Shown here piece by piece: positions 1-5,531 of a stretch of DNA of 7,238 nt. A program made the translations under genes and the position numbers. Source of the DNA: DASUMF01 sp040510575 (GTDB taxonomy: Bacteria > Actinomycetota > Acidimicrobiia > IMCC26256 > DASPTH01); NCBI GenBank assembly GCA_040510575.1, contig JBEVIU010000001.1, forward strand, positions 1 through 7,238, read 5' to 3'. The notes beneath the pieces are model-generated. The model was given only the letters and a program-made list of their open reading frames with translations, ran no database searches and was not told the DNA's origin. Every line of letters starts with the position of its first letter. Position 1 is the first letter of the stretch.

Positions 1-683
1 TTCCCGGCCGCCATCGGGCATTCCTCGACCTGGTAGTCGATGCCGCGCAGCACGCAGTACGCGGCCATCTCGCGCTCGCTCAGGCGCACCAGCGGCTTCA
101 CCTTCCGGGCGAACCCGGGCGCCGCGGGCAGCACCGGATGCTGACGGCCGAGGTAGCCCGTCTCCCACCGCAACACGTTGCCGAGCAGCACGGCTGCTTC
201 GTCGTCGAGGTTGTGGCCCGTGGCGACCACGTCGTACTCGCCCTCGAGGGCGGCGCGGTTGAACAGGTGACGTTTCGAGAGGCCGCACGCGCCGCAGGGT
301 GCGCGTCGAGTGGCGGCCGCGGCCCCAGGAACGTCGAAGCCGTAGTCGTCGGCGAGGTCGACCTCGTGCAACGTGAGACCGTGTTCTTCGACGAACGCGT
401 GCACGTAGGTGCCCGACTCGTCGGAGTACTCGCCGATGCCGAGCCCGAGGTAGAGGCCGTCGGCCTGGTAGCCGAGGCGTAGCAGCAGGTCCCACAGCGC
501 GAGGGAGTCCTTGCCGCCGGACACCGCCACCAGCACCCGCTCGTCGGGGCCGATCATCCGGTGCGACGAGATCGCGCGGCGGACCTGCTCCTCGCAGTGG
601 TGCAGGAAGTGATCGCGGCAGAACGCCGCGTTGTGACGACGGATGTCGATCACCGCAGGGCCGCGGCACGTGCGGCACTTCAT
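1..683 (-). CDS. ttuA: TtuA-type tRNA-5-methyluridine(54) 2-sulfurtransferase, 3' end outside window
   Basis: Cytoplasmic PP-loop ATPase that adenylates the C2 oxygen of uridine 54 in the tRNA T-loop and replaces it with sulfur delivered by a TtuB-type carrier. The first 227 residues are present. Seen: N-terminal zinc-finger residues C3, C6, C22 and H25; PP-loop SGGKDS at 55-60; PCGACG with C130 and C133; ATGHNLDDEA at 154-163; KVKPLVRLSERE near 194-205; EECPM with C222. C130, C133 and C222 match the [4Fe-4S] ligands reported for Thermus TtuA, which separates it from TilS (no such cluster) and makes TtuA more likely than TtcA. The ATG start is fixed by the zinc-finger alignment and overlaps the TGA of the upstream sulfur carrier by four bases (ATGA), so the two are probably translated together. 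The gene continues beyond position 1. The family call is strong; the exact tRNA position is inferred from the family. Confidence 0.93.
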   Translation of the reverse strand, partial: MKCRTCRGPAVIDIRRHNAAFCRDHFLHHCEEQVRRAISSHRMIGPDERVLVAVSGGKDSLALWDLLLRLGYQADGLYLGLGIGEYSDESGTYVHAFVEEHGLTLHEVDLADDYGFDVPGAAAATRRAPCGACGLSKRHLFNRAALEGEYDVVATGHNLDDEAAVLLGNVLRWETGYLGRQHPVLPAAPGFARKVKPLVRLSEREMAAYCVLRGIDYQVEECPMAAG

Positions 684-880
684 CGCGCCCCGCCCGAGAT
701 GACCGGCCTGATCTCGACCGCGGCGCTGTCGTCGAGTCGCGCGTCGCGCGTGACGAGCTCGTCGCCCACGATCACGAGAACCGATTCGGGATTGAGCTCG
801 AGGCGCGCCAGCAACGCGTGGACCGTGATCGGCCCGGCAACATCGATCTCTCGCCGCGGGTTCCGCAGCAGCACCTTCAC
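680..880 (-). CDS. ttuB: ThiS/MoaD-like sulfur carrier, probable TtuB
   Basis: Beta-grasp, ubiquitin-like sulfur carrier of 66 residues. The family is activated by an E1-like enzyme as a C-terminal thiocarboxylate and hands sulfur to a partner enzyme; the adjoining ttuA points to tRNA thiolation rather than thiamin or molybdopterin synthesis. Seen: beta strand VKVLL at the start, the helix segment ITVHALLARLELN (18-30), VLVIVGDELVTRD (34-46), then AVEIRPVISGG ending in G63-G64. Two residues, Ala-Arg, follow the Gly-Gly, so the usual free diglycine tail is not encoded directly. GTG at 880 is chosen because the fold begins there; the frame stays open upstream to about 1162, but that part is a low-complexity Arg/Ser/Pro shadow of the neighbouring gene. 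No Shine-Dalgarno is seen; TAGCCT lies seven bases before the GTG, which would suit a leaderless transcript. Stop overlaps the ttuA start. ThiS or MoaD is the alternative. Confidence 0.85.
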   Translation of the reverse strand: MKVLLRNPRREIDVAGPITVHALLARLELNPESVLVIVGDELVTRDARLDDSAAVEIRPVISGGAR

Positions 881-887
881 AGGGAGC

Positions 888-893
888 AGGCTA
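888..893 (-). promoter_or_regulatory. Candidate internal -10 element for a leaderless ttuBA transcript
   Basis: On the minus strand TAGCCT (893 to 888) is followed by seven bases and then the GTG of the sulfur carrier, the spacing expected if transcription starts at the G of the start codon. The TAG of the hexamer is also the stop codon of the 97-residue gene before it. No clear -35 is seen, and the site may simply be the stop codon plus chance. Confidence 0.35.
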
Positions 894-1184
894 CGCGCGG
901 CCTTTGCGCTTCCCGGTCTCGCGGATTTCGAGCGCTTCGCCCGGCTTGAGCTTGATGCGAAAGGTCTCTTCCGTGCGCCCGACGTAGGTGTGCAGGATCC
1001 GGACTCCCGACGCGGCCGCGCCTGCATACAGCCAGCCGCGCGAGGTGCTCCGCATCCCGCGGCGCAGCGCGTACGTCGCGAATCGCGACACGTATCGGGC
1101 GACGTAGCCCCGCCGGAGCACGCGGACGGCCGACGCCGACGCGGCGGCGGCGACGAGGACATCGGTCTTGCGGCTCCGGGCCAT
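891..1184 (-). CDS. Unrecognised basic 97-residue protein
   Basis: I do not recognise this protein. It has no signal peptide and no convincing membrane span, but is very rich in Arg and Lys. Residues 8-45 look like a positively charged amphipathic helix (Ala/Val faces broken by Arg). Residues 51-68 (WLYAGAAASGVRILHTYV) are moderately hydrophobic and could lie on a membrane surface. The C-terminal part, residues 74-90, reads like a beta strand, turn and strand (TFRIKLKPGEALEIRE) and ends in a basic tail. The ATG at 1184 shares its A with the TGA of the upstream small membrane protein (TGATG), so translation is probably coupled. The stop lies 10 bases before the ttuB start. The coding call rests on tight packing and on an ordered reading frame. 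A membrane-associated or nucleic-acid-binding role is possible, but no function can be assigned. Confidence 0.72.
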   Translation of the reverse strand: MARSRKTDVLVAAAASASAVRVLRRGYVARYVSRFATYALRRGMRSTSRGWLYAGAAASGVRILHTYVGRTEETFRIKLKPGEALEIRETGKRKGRA

Positions 1185-1417
1185 CAGATGCGCCGGATCT
1201 CGACGATGGTGCTCTTCTTGCGCCCGCGGCGTCGTCCGAGCACGAACGCGACGACGAGCAGTGCCACACCCGCCGCGATGAGGCCCGTGCGTTGCGCGGT
1301 CTCCGGGACGTCGGGCGTGGCGTCTTCCGCTGTGCCGCGGATCTGCCGCAGCTTGGCTTCGATGTCGCTGCGGCTGACCGACCCTCCGGTGGCGGGACGA
1401 GTCGACGGGGTGCTCAT
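1184..1417 (-). CDS. Small single-pass membrane protein, 77 residues, unrecognised
   Basis: Residues 1-15 are a flexible Ser/Thr/Pro stretch and 16-34 a charged segment (SRSDIEAKLRQIRGTAEDA) likely to be helical. A membrane span follows at about 45-61 (GLIAAGVALLVVAFVLG), then a strongly basic stretch GRRRGRKK at 61-68 and a short STIVEIRRI tail. By the positive-inside rule the C-terminus should face the cytoplasm. The N-terminal helix resembles the start of DUF3618 proteins, often found beside holin-X proteins in actinobacteria, but the match is too weak to name. The ATG at 1417 is preferred over the longer open frame because AGAAGGG sits six bases upstream and because it overlaps the holin-like stop as ATGA. 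It is probably co-translated with its neighbours and may act with the holin-like protein in the envelope; that role is inferred from position only. Confidence 0.8.
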   Translation of the reverse strand: MSTPSTRPATGGSVSRSDIEAKLRQIRGTAEDATPDVPETAQRTGLIAAGVALLVVAFVLGRRRGRKKSTIVEIRRI

Positions 1418-1824
1418 GCCGTGCCCTTCTCTGCGTTGCGGGCGGTGCGGAGCAGCCAGACCACTGCGCCGCCGAGCGCGAGCGCGAACACCATGATGAG
1501 GTACGGGACCCATGACCAGTTCCCGGTGAAGGTCTCGCCCGTCTCGTCCTGCAGCGCGCGCAGGCCCGACATGGCGAGGAACACCACGCCGAAGCCCAGG
1601 AACAGCGAACCGGCGAGGCCGAACCCCACCCAGCGACCCAGCGACTTCAGCGGGGCGATGGTCTCCTGCTTGACGTAGGTGACGACGAGTTCGCGGAGCT
1701 CGGTGACCAATTGTGGGATCGGCACGCTGCGTCCGTCGCGCGCGCCACCCCCGCCGGGCGTCGGGCCCGGTGTCGCGGGTCGGGACGGCGGTGGTGCCGC
1801 GCCCACAGGGGGGTCAGTGTCCAT
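1414..1824 (-). CDS. Holin-X family (phage holin family, PF07332-like) membrane protein
   Basis: A 136-residue protein with a Pro/Gly-rich N-terminal tail (1-30), an amphipathic helix at about 36-60 (PQLVTELRELVVTYVKQE), and two membrane spans near 65-88 and 105-126 joined by a short polar loop. The C-terminus is short and basic. This layout, with the LVTELRELV-YVKQE helix before a hairpin of two spans, matches the actinobacterial holin-X group. Despite the name these are usually chromosomal envelope proteins of unknown role, and no phage genes lie nearby. ATG at 1824 is chosen because GAGGAG precedes it by five bases; a TTG codon directly upstream adds only one residue. It heads the second minus-strand gene run, 84 bases after the dacB stop, and its stop overlaps the next start as ATGA. 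Confidence 0.85.
   Translation of the reverse strand: MDTDPPVGAAPPPSRPATPGPTPGGGGARDGRSVPIPQLVTELRELVVTYVKQETIAPLKSLGRWVGFGLAGSLFLGFGVVFLAMSGLRALQDETGETFTGNWSWVPYLIMVFALALGGAVVWLLRTARNAEKGTA
1424..1430 (-). promoter_or_regulatory. Ribosome binding site of the 77-residue membrane protein
   Basis: AGAAGGG on the minus strand, six bases before ATG at 1417, inside the end of the holin-like gene. It decides the start of the downstream gene, whose frame is open for a further 96 bases upstream. Confidence 0.65.
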
Positions 1825-1829
1825 CAAGG

Positions 1830-1835
1830 CTCCTC
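1830..1835 (-). promoter_or_regulatory. Ribosome binding site of the holin-like gene
   Basis: GAGGAG on the minus strand, five bases before ATG at 1824. It is one of the clearest Shine-Dalgarno sequences in the window and favours the ATG over the adjacent TTG. Confidence 0.75.
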
Positions 1836-1847
1836 GGTCGGGACCGG

Positions 1848-1876
1848 ATTGTCGTCGGTGGATCGGTGCAGTGCAA
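1848..1876 (-). promoter_or_regulatory. Candidate promoter for the holin-to-ttuA run
   Basis: In the 84-base gap between dacB and the holin-like gene the minus strand reads TTGCAC (1876-1871), a 17-base spacer, then GACAAT (1853-1848). GACAAT matches TATAAT at four of six positions; the -35 match is poor (three of six). Transcription would start near 1841, about 17 bases before the start codon, leaving room for the GAGGAG site. No rho-independent terminator for dacB is visible in the gap: a 5-base TGGCG/CGCCA pair is too weak and has no T run. Read-through from dacB therefore remains possible. Confidence 0.35.
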
Positions 1877-1908
1877 GGATTTGGCGCAAAGGTCGTGTCG
1901 CCATGCCG

Positions 1909-3300
1909 TCACAGCGGCGCAGGGACCAGCTCGTCGGCGGAGGGTGCGCTGGGGAACGTGGCGAGGACCGCGGCGAGGTCGCGGCGCAGCGAGTCGGACA
2001 CTGCTGCTCCATACCCCGTGGCGCCGTTGTCGATGTACGCAAAGCGCACTTGCTGGCTCCCGTCGATCTTGCCGACCAGGCTGGACACGCCGTCGAGGGT
2101 CCCCGTCTTCGCGTGCAGCTTGCCCTCGAGCCCCAGTCCGAGGATCTGGTTCACCAGGGTTCCCTTCTCGCCGGCGACGCTCAAGCCGTCCCACAGCGTC
2201 GAGAACTCGGGTTGCGACCCGAGGTCGAGGGTCGCGAGGAGCGTCCGGCAGGTCGTCCGGTTGCCCCGGTGCAGTCCGGACGCGTCAAGCAGTTGCAGGC
2301 CGTCGACCGGGACACCGAGGCGTTGCAACGACGCGACGATCGCGGCGAGGCCCGCGGCCGTGGTGCCGGGGGCGTTGGCGTGGACGGCGAGCTCCTTGGC
2401 CAGCACCTCGGCGGTGAGGTCGCCGCTGTTCGTGAGCATCCCTCCGACCACGTCGCGCAGCGGAGGCGACGTGACGCTCGCGATCTCGACTGCGTCGGCC
2501 GGTGCCGCGCCGCGCGTCGGCGGCCCGACCTGCACGCCGCGTTCGGTGAGGAGGGCGGTGAGGCGGGCGGCCGCCTCGATGGCAGGGTCGTCCGCGGGTC
2601 GCCGGGGCGTGAAGCTGCTGTATCCACCGTTGACGACGAGCGCCCCGAGGGAGCCGACGTCGCCGTCGGCGCGGTAGCTCGCCTTCCAGCCGTCGACCTG
2701 GCGTTGTGTGTCGTACCGGCTGTCGTCGGCGACGATCCCGCCCGGGATGCGTTGCACTCCTGCCGCGACGATCGAATCGCGCAGGGCTTCGAGGTGCGTG
2801 AACACGTCGGTCTTCAGTCGTGGCTGACTCGCGAGGAACGCGACGTAGTCGTCGGTCACCAGGCCTGGGTCTCCACTGCCGACCAAGGTGAGCTGATCGA
2901 TCACGCCGTTGTCGGGCTTCGCTGGCGCCACGGCTTTCGTGACGTAGGTGAAGTCGGGTCCGAGGTCGTCGAGCGCGGCGGCGGCGACGAAGAGCTTCTG
3001 CCCCGACGCGGAGATGAGCGGCACGTCGGCGTTCTGCGAGGCGACGACTCCTCCACCGTTCTCGACCATGAAGCAGACGCCGTCACTCCCCATCTCCGCC
3101 GCGAGCGCGCCTTGGAGGCGCTGGGCACCGACGGCGTTGACGATCGGCTGCGGGACCCGTCGAGCGGACCACAGCGGCGTGGCACCGGCTGGTGCCGGCT
3201 CGACCCCGGTTGCGGACGGGTCGCCCGTGAACGCGAAGACCAACGCGGCCACGGCGATGATCGCGAGGACAGCTGCGATCCAGCGACGGGCCGGAGTCAT
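1909..3300 (-). CDS. dacB: PBP4-type D-alanyl-D-alanine carboxypeptidase/endopeptidase (peptidase S13), altered SxN motif
   Basis: Low-molecular-mass penicillin-binding protein acting on peptidoglycan outside the membrane: it removes terminal D-Ala and, in many family members, cuts cross-links. At 463 residues it has the usual family length. An N-terminal hydrophobic segment at about 7-24 serves as signal or anchor; no lipobox cysteine is seen. Catalytic motifs in order: SxxK as S99-G-Q-K102 in SASGQKLFVAAAAL; the SxN position near 292-294, which reads S-G-D in MLTNSGDLTAEVLAKELA; the family segment LLDASGLHRGNRTT (337-350); and K398-T-G-T in HAKTGTL. The family normally has SDN at the second motif, so the Asn appears replaced by Asp. 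ATG at 3300 is favoured because the signal segment begins there and it overlaps the acyl-CoA synthetase alpha stop (ATGA). The frame is open upstream, but only as a shadow of the synthetase. Confidence 0.93.
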   Translation of the reverse strand: MTPARRWIAAVLAIIAVAALVFAFTGDPSATGVEPAPAGATPLWSARRVPQPIVNAVGAQRLQGALAAEMGSDGVCFMVENGGGVVASQNADVPLISASGQKLFVAAAALDDLGPDFTYVTKAVAPAKPDNGVIDQLTLVGSGDPGLVTDDYVAFLASQPRLKTDVFTHLEALRDSIVAAGVQRIPGGIVADDSRYDTQRQVDGWKASYRADGDVGSLGALVVNGGYSSFTPRRPADDPAIEAAARLTALLTERGVQVGPPTRGAAPADAVEIASVTSPPLRDVVGGMLTNSGDLTAEVLAKELAVHANAPGTTAAGLAAIVASLQRLGVPVDGLQLLDASGLHRGNRTTCRTLLATLDLGSQPEFSTLWDGLSVAGEKGTLVNQILGLGLEGKLHAKTGTLDGVSSLVGKIDGSQQVRFAYIDNGATGYGAAVSDSLRRDLAAVLATFPSAPSADELVPAPL

Positions 3301-4787
3301 GTGGCGCGCCGCGTGCGATGGCGCACGTGGCGCCACGCGTGCTCGAGGGAGCGGACCGCGCGATACGGCGACGACCAGCAGTAGCGGCCGCTGTCGCGCA
3401 CGCCGAGCGGCCCCGGATTCTCGGGATCCGTCACTGCGAGCTCCGTTGCACAGAGGATCGGCTTGCCGGTTGCATCGGACACCTCGGCTGCCACCGCTGC
3501 GTAGCGCGCGTCCTGGCGCTCGTGGAACGACGCGATGCGGGCGAGGCCTTCGTCGCCGGCGAACGGGCCCGCGCGCATGGTGCGCGCGATGTTGGACTGC
3601 ACGCCCAGGCCCAGGAACACCACCGCGTCGACGGCTGCGTGTCGGGCCACCAGCTCGAGGACTTCGGGGATGGTGTCGCGCGTCTCCCCCGCCGCGAGGT
3701 CGACGGGGTTGGCCCGGCTCCAGCGGGGCGGGAGCTTGGTGTCGATCGCGTCGCGCAGGTCGTCGGGAAGGTCGACGAGGTGCAGCTCCGAGCGCGTGAT
3801 CGCGTCCGCGGTCAGCACACCCCATCCGCCCGCGGTGGTGATCACGACCGTGTTCGGACCGCTCGGAAGGGGCTGGGTCGCGAAGAACGCCGCCGCTTCG
3901 TACGCCTCCTCGACGGTGTCGGCGAGCGTGACACCGGCTTGCCGGCATGCGCCGCGGAACACGCGGTCGTCGGTGGCGAGCGCGCCCGTGTGCGAGGCGG
4001 CGGCCCGACTCCCCTGTTCGGTGGTGCCGCCCTTCACGAGTACGAGCGGTTGGCGCGCCGCGATTGCCCGCAGGCGGCCGAACAGTGCCCGACCGTCATC
4101 GATGCCCTCCAGGTAGGCGAGGCCGACCGCAGTCTCGGGATCGTCGGCGAAGTAGTCGAGGTAGTCGACGACGCCGACCGCGGCCGCGTTGCCGGCCGAC
4201 ACGGCACGACTCACGCCGACGCCGGAGTGACAGGCGAGGTTCCCGATGCTCGACACGATGTTGCCCGACTGGCTCGCTACTCCGATGTGACCGCGCGGCG
4301 GATAGGGAGCGACCATCTGCGCGCAGAGCGCGGCGGGCGTCGACACCAGCCCCTGCCCGTTGGGTCCCGCCACGAGGATCTCGAGCTCCTCGCCCAGTGC
4401 GACGAGCTGGGCCTCGGCCGCGCGTCCGGCGTCGCCGATCTCGCCGTATCCGGCGCTCATCACGAACGCCGCGCGGACGCCCTTGGCGGCGCAGGCGCGC
4501 AACACCTCGGCGTTGGCGCCAGCGGGGGTGCACATCAGCACGAGGTCGGCCTCGCCGGCGGGGACGTCGTCGATCGACGCCACGGGAACCAGTCCGAACA
4601 ACGACTCGCCCCGCGTTGCCGCCTGGGGGTTGGTCGCGAACACGGCCCCTGCGTAGCCGTGCGCGAGCACGTTGTGGAGCACCACGGCGCCGAACTTGCC
4701 CGGGTGTGACGACGCGCCCGCGACGATCACGCCGCGCGGATCGAACAGCGCGTCGAATCCTTCCCGGCGAAGCCGATCGCCGGTCAC
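3297..4787 (-). CDS. ADP-forming acyl-CoA synthetase, alpha subunit (CoA-binding and phosphohistidine domains)
   Basis: With the beta subunit it interconverts an acyl-CoA, ADP and phosphate with the free acid, CoA and ATP; acetate or another short or branched acid is a likely substrate, but specificity cannot be read here. The 496 residues fit separate alpha subunits. Seen: Rossmann-type CoA-binding domain with VIVAGASSHPGKFG (20-33); MSAGYGE (110-116); GPNGQGL (141-147), where relatives usually have GPNC; ASQSGNIVSS (171-180); and SHTGAL with H266, the residue that carries phosphate between active sites. A flavodoxin-like third domain (about 310-455) includes TTAGGWGVLTAD and NPVDL. The GTG at 4787 overlaps the beta stop as GTGA and has a full GGAGGTGA ribosome binding site four bases upstream; the frame remains open further up only as a shadow of beta. 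The stop overlaps the dacB start. Confidence 0.92.
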   Translation of the reverse strand: MTGDRLRREGFDALFDPRGVIVAGASSHPGKFGAVVLHNVLAHGYAGAVFATNPQAATRGESLFGLVPVASIDDVPAGEADLVLMCTPAGANAEVLRACAAKGVRAAFVMSAGYGEIGDAGRAAEAQLVALGEELEILVAGPNGQGLVSTPAALCAQMVAPYPPRGHIGVASQSGNIVSSIGNLACHSGVGVSRAVSAGNAAAVGVVDYLDYFADDPETAVGLAYLEGIDDGRALFGRLRAIAARQPLVLVKGGTTEQGSRAAASHTGALATDDRVFRGACRQAGVTLADTVEEAYEAAAFFATQPLPSGPNTVVITTAGGWGVLTADAITRSELHLVDLPDDLRDAIDTKLPPRWSRANPVDLAAGETRDTIPEVLELVARHAAVDAVVFLGLGVQSNIARTMRAGPFAGDEGLARIASFHERQDARYAAVAAEVSDATGKPILCATELAVTDPENPGPLGVRDSGRYCWSSPYRAVRSLEHAWRHVRHRTRRAT

Positions 4788-5455
4788 GCGGTCACCTCCG
4801 ACGCCGTCGTTTCCACGAGGGCATCGACCGCGATCGGCCTGCCGCCGACGATCACGAGCGGGTTGAGATCGACCGAGACGACGTCGGGTTCGGACCCCGC
4901 GAGGGCCGACAACGCGAGCAGCACATCGGCAACGGCGCTGCGGTCCACGGCCGGCTCGCCGCGCACCGGGCCCAGGAGTGCCTGATGTGTGAGTTCGTCG
5001 AGCATGTCGTCGGCATCGGCGCGCGTGATCGGCACGAGGCGGAACGCGACGTCGCCCAGTGCTTCGGTGAGCACGCCTCCGACACCGATCATCACGCACG
5101 GACCGAACTGCGGGTCGACGAGCATGCCGGCCACGAGCTCGCGGGTCCCCGAGAGCATGGGTGCCACCACGAGGTCGACCGGGCCGTCGCCGGGCGTGGC
5201 GGCGGCGAGCAGCTCCGACGCAGCGGTGCGGACGGCCTGAGCGCTGGTGAGGCGGAGGCGAACGAGCCCGCGTTCGGTCTTGTGCGCGATCGCATCGCCG
5301 TGGAGCTTGACCACGACCGGCCCACCGATCTCCGCCGCGGCGCTGACCGCCTCGTCGGCGTCGGCAACCTGGCGAATGGTGACCACGGGGACGCCGTGCC
5401 GCGCGACGAGGCGGACGGAATCGTGTTCGGAGAGGGTGCGCGTGGTGGTGGGCAT
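4784..5455 (-). CDS. ADP-forming acyl-CoA synthetase, beta subunit (ATP-grasp)
   Basis: ATP-grasp partner of the alpha subunit, holding the nucleotide site and a second phosphohistidine. The 223 residues are typical of free-standing beta subunits. Seen: LSEHDSVRLVARHGVPVV at 8-25, the usual N-terminal opening; PVVVKLHGDAIAHKTERG with K50 and H58, H58 fitting the histidine that receives phosphate from alpha; LVVAPMLSGTRELVAGMLVDPQFGP (95-119, split here by a flexible loop) including E106; and VDLNPLVI (195-202) for metal and nucleotide binding. ATG at 5455 is preferred because the family begins a few residues before this opening; the frame continues up to an ATG at 5533, but the extra 26 residues are low-complexity and lie upstream of the likely transcription start. 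No clear Shine-Dalgarno is seen. It is the first gene of the minus-strand run, and its stop overlaps the alpha start. Confidence 0.92.
   Translation of the reverse strand: MPTTTRTLSEHDSVRLVARHGVPVVTIRQVADADEAVSAAAEIGGPVVVKLHGDAIAHKTERGLVRLRLTSAQAVRTAASELLAAATPGDGPVDLVVAPMLSGTRELVAGMLVDPQFGPCVMIGVGGVLTEALGDVAFRLVPITRADADDMLDELTHQALLGPVRGEPAVDRSAVADVLLALSALAGSEPDVVSVDLNPLVIVGGRPIAVDALVETTASEVTA
4792..4799 (-). promoter_or_regulatory. Ribosome binding site of the alpha subunit gene
   Basis: GGAGGTGA on the minus strand, four bases before the GTG at 4787 and inside the last codons of the beta gene. This near-perfect anti-16S match fixes an otherwise ambiguous GTG start. Confidence 0.8.
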
Positions 5456-5471
5456 CCGAAGGGGTTGCCGT

Positions 5472-5505
5472 GCGAACGCCCCGCGTGGGCGCGGCGATCG
5501 TTCGC
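5472..5505. repeat. Nested inverted repeat in the divergent control region
   Basis: Outer arms GCGAACG (5472-5478) and CGTTCGC (5499-5505) enclose inner arms CCGCG (5481-5485) and CGCGG (5490-5494) around a TGGG loop, with unpaired bases CC and CGAT between the two stems. All 12 pairs are perfect. In the minus-strand transcript the hairpin would sit in the leader, ending 16 bases before the beta start codon. On the plus strand it would lie just upstream of the -10 element. It could be an operator or an RNA structure; there is no T run to make it a terminator. Confidence 0.55.
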
Positions 5506-5517
5506 CACGGGCGGCTC

Positions 5518-5528
5518 GGTAGCCTACC
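5518..5528. promoter_or_regulatory. Palindromic double -10 element for divergent transcription
   Basis: GGTAGCCTACC is a perfect inverted repeat around C5523. It contains TAGCCT on the plus strand (5520-5525) and TAGGCT on the minus strand (5526-5521), both fitting the TANNNT -10 form common in actinobacteria. Plus-strand transcription would start about 5532, at an ATG. Minus-strand transcription would start about 5514, giving a leader of roughly 60 bases before the synthetase beta gene. Clear -35 elements are not seen on either side. Confidence 0.5.
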
Positions 5529-5531
5529 GCC

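Noticed and set aside
138..482. Plus-strand open frame of 114 codons
   Set aside because: It is antisense to the well-supported ttuA gene and has no motif or ribosome binding site of its own.
1414..1824. Prophage remnant suggested by the holin-like gene
   Set aside because: No integrase, endolysin, tail or capsid gene is nearby, and holin-X proteins are ordinary chromosomal genes in actinobacteria.
1880..1908. Rho-independent terminator after dacB
   Set aside because: Only a 5-base TGGCG/CGCCA pair with a 12-base loop is present, and no T run follows.
1711..3384. Plus-strand open frame of 557 codons antisense to dacB
   Set aside because: Biased Arg/Gly/Val composition and no recognisable motif; the minus strand carries complete S13 peptidase motifs over the same bases.
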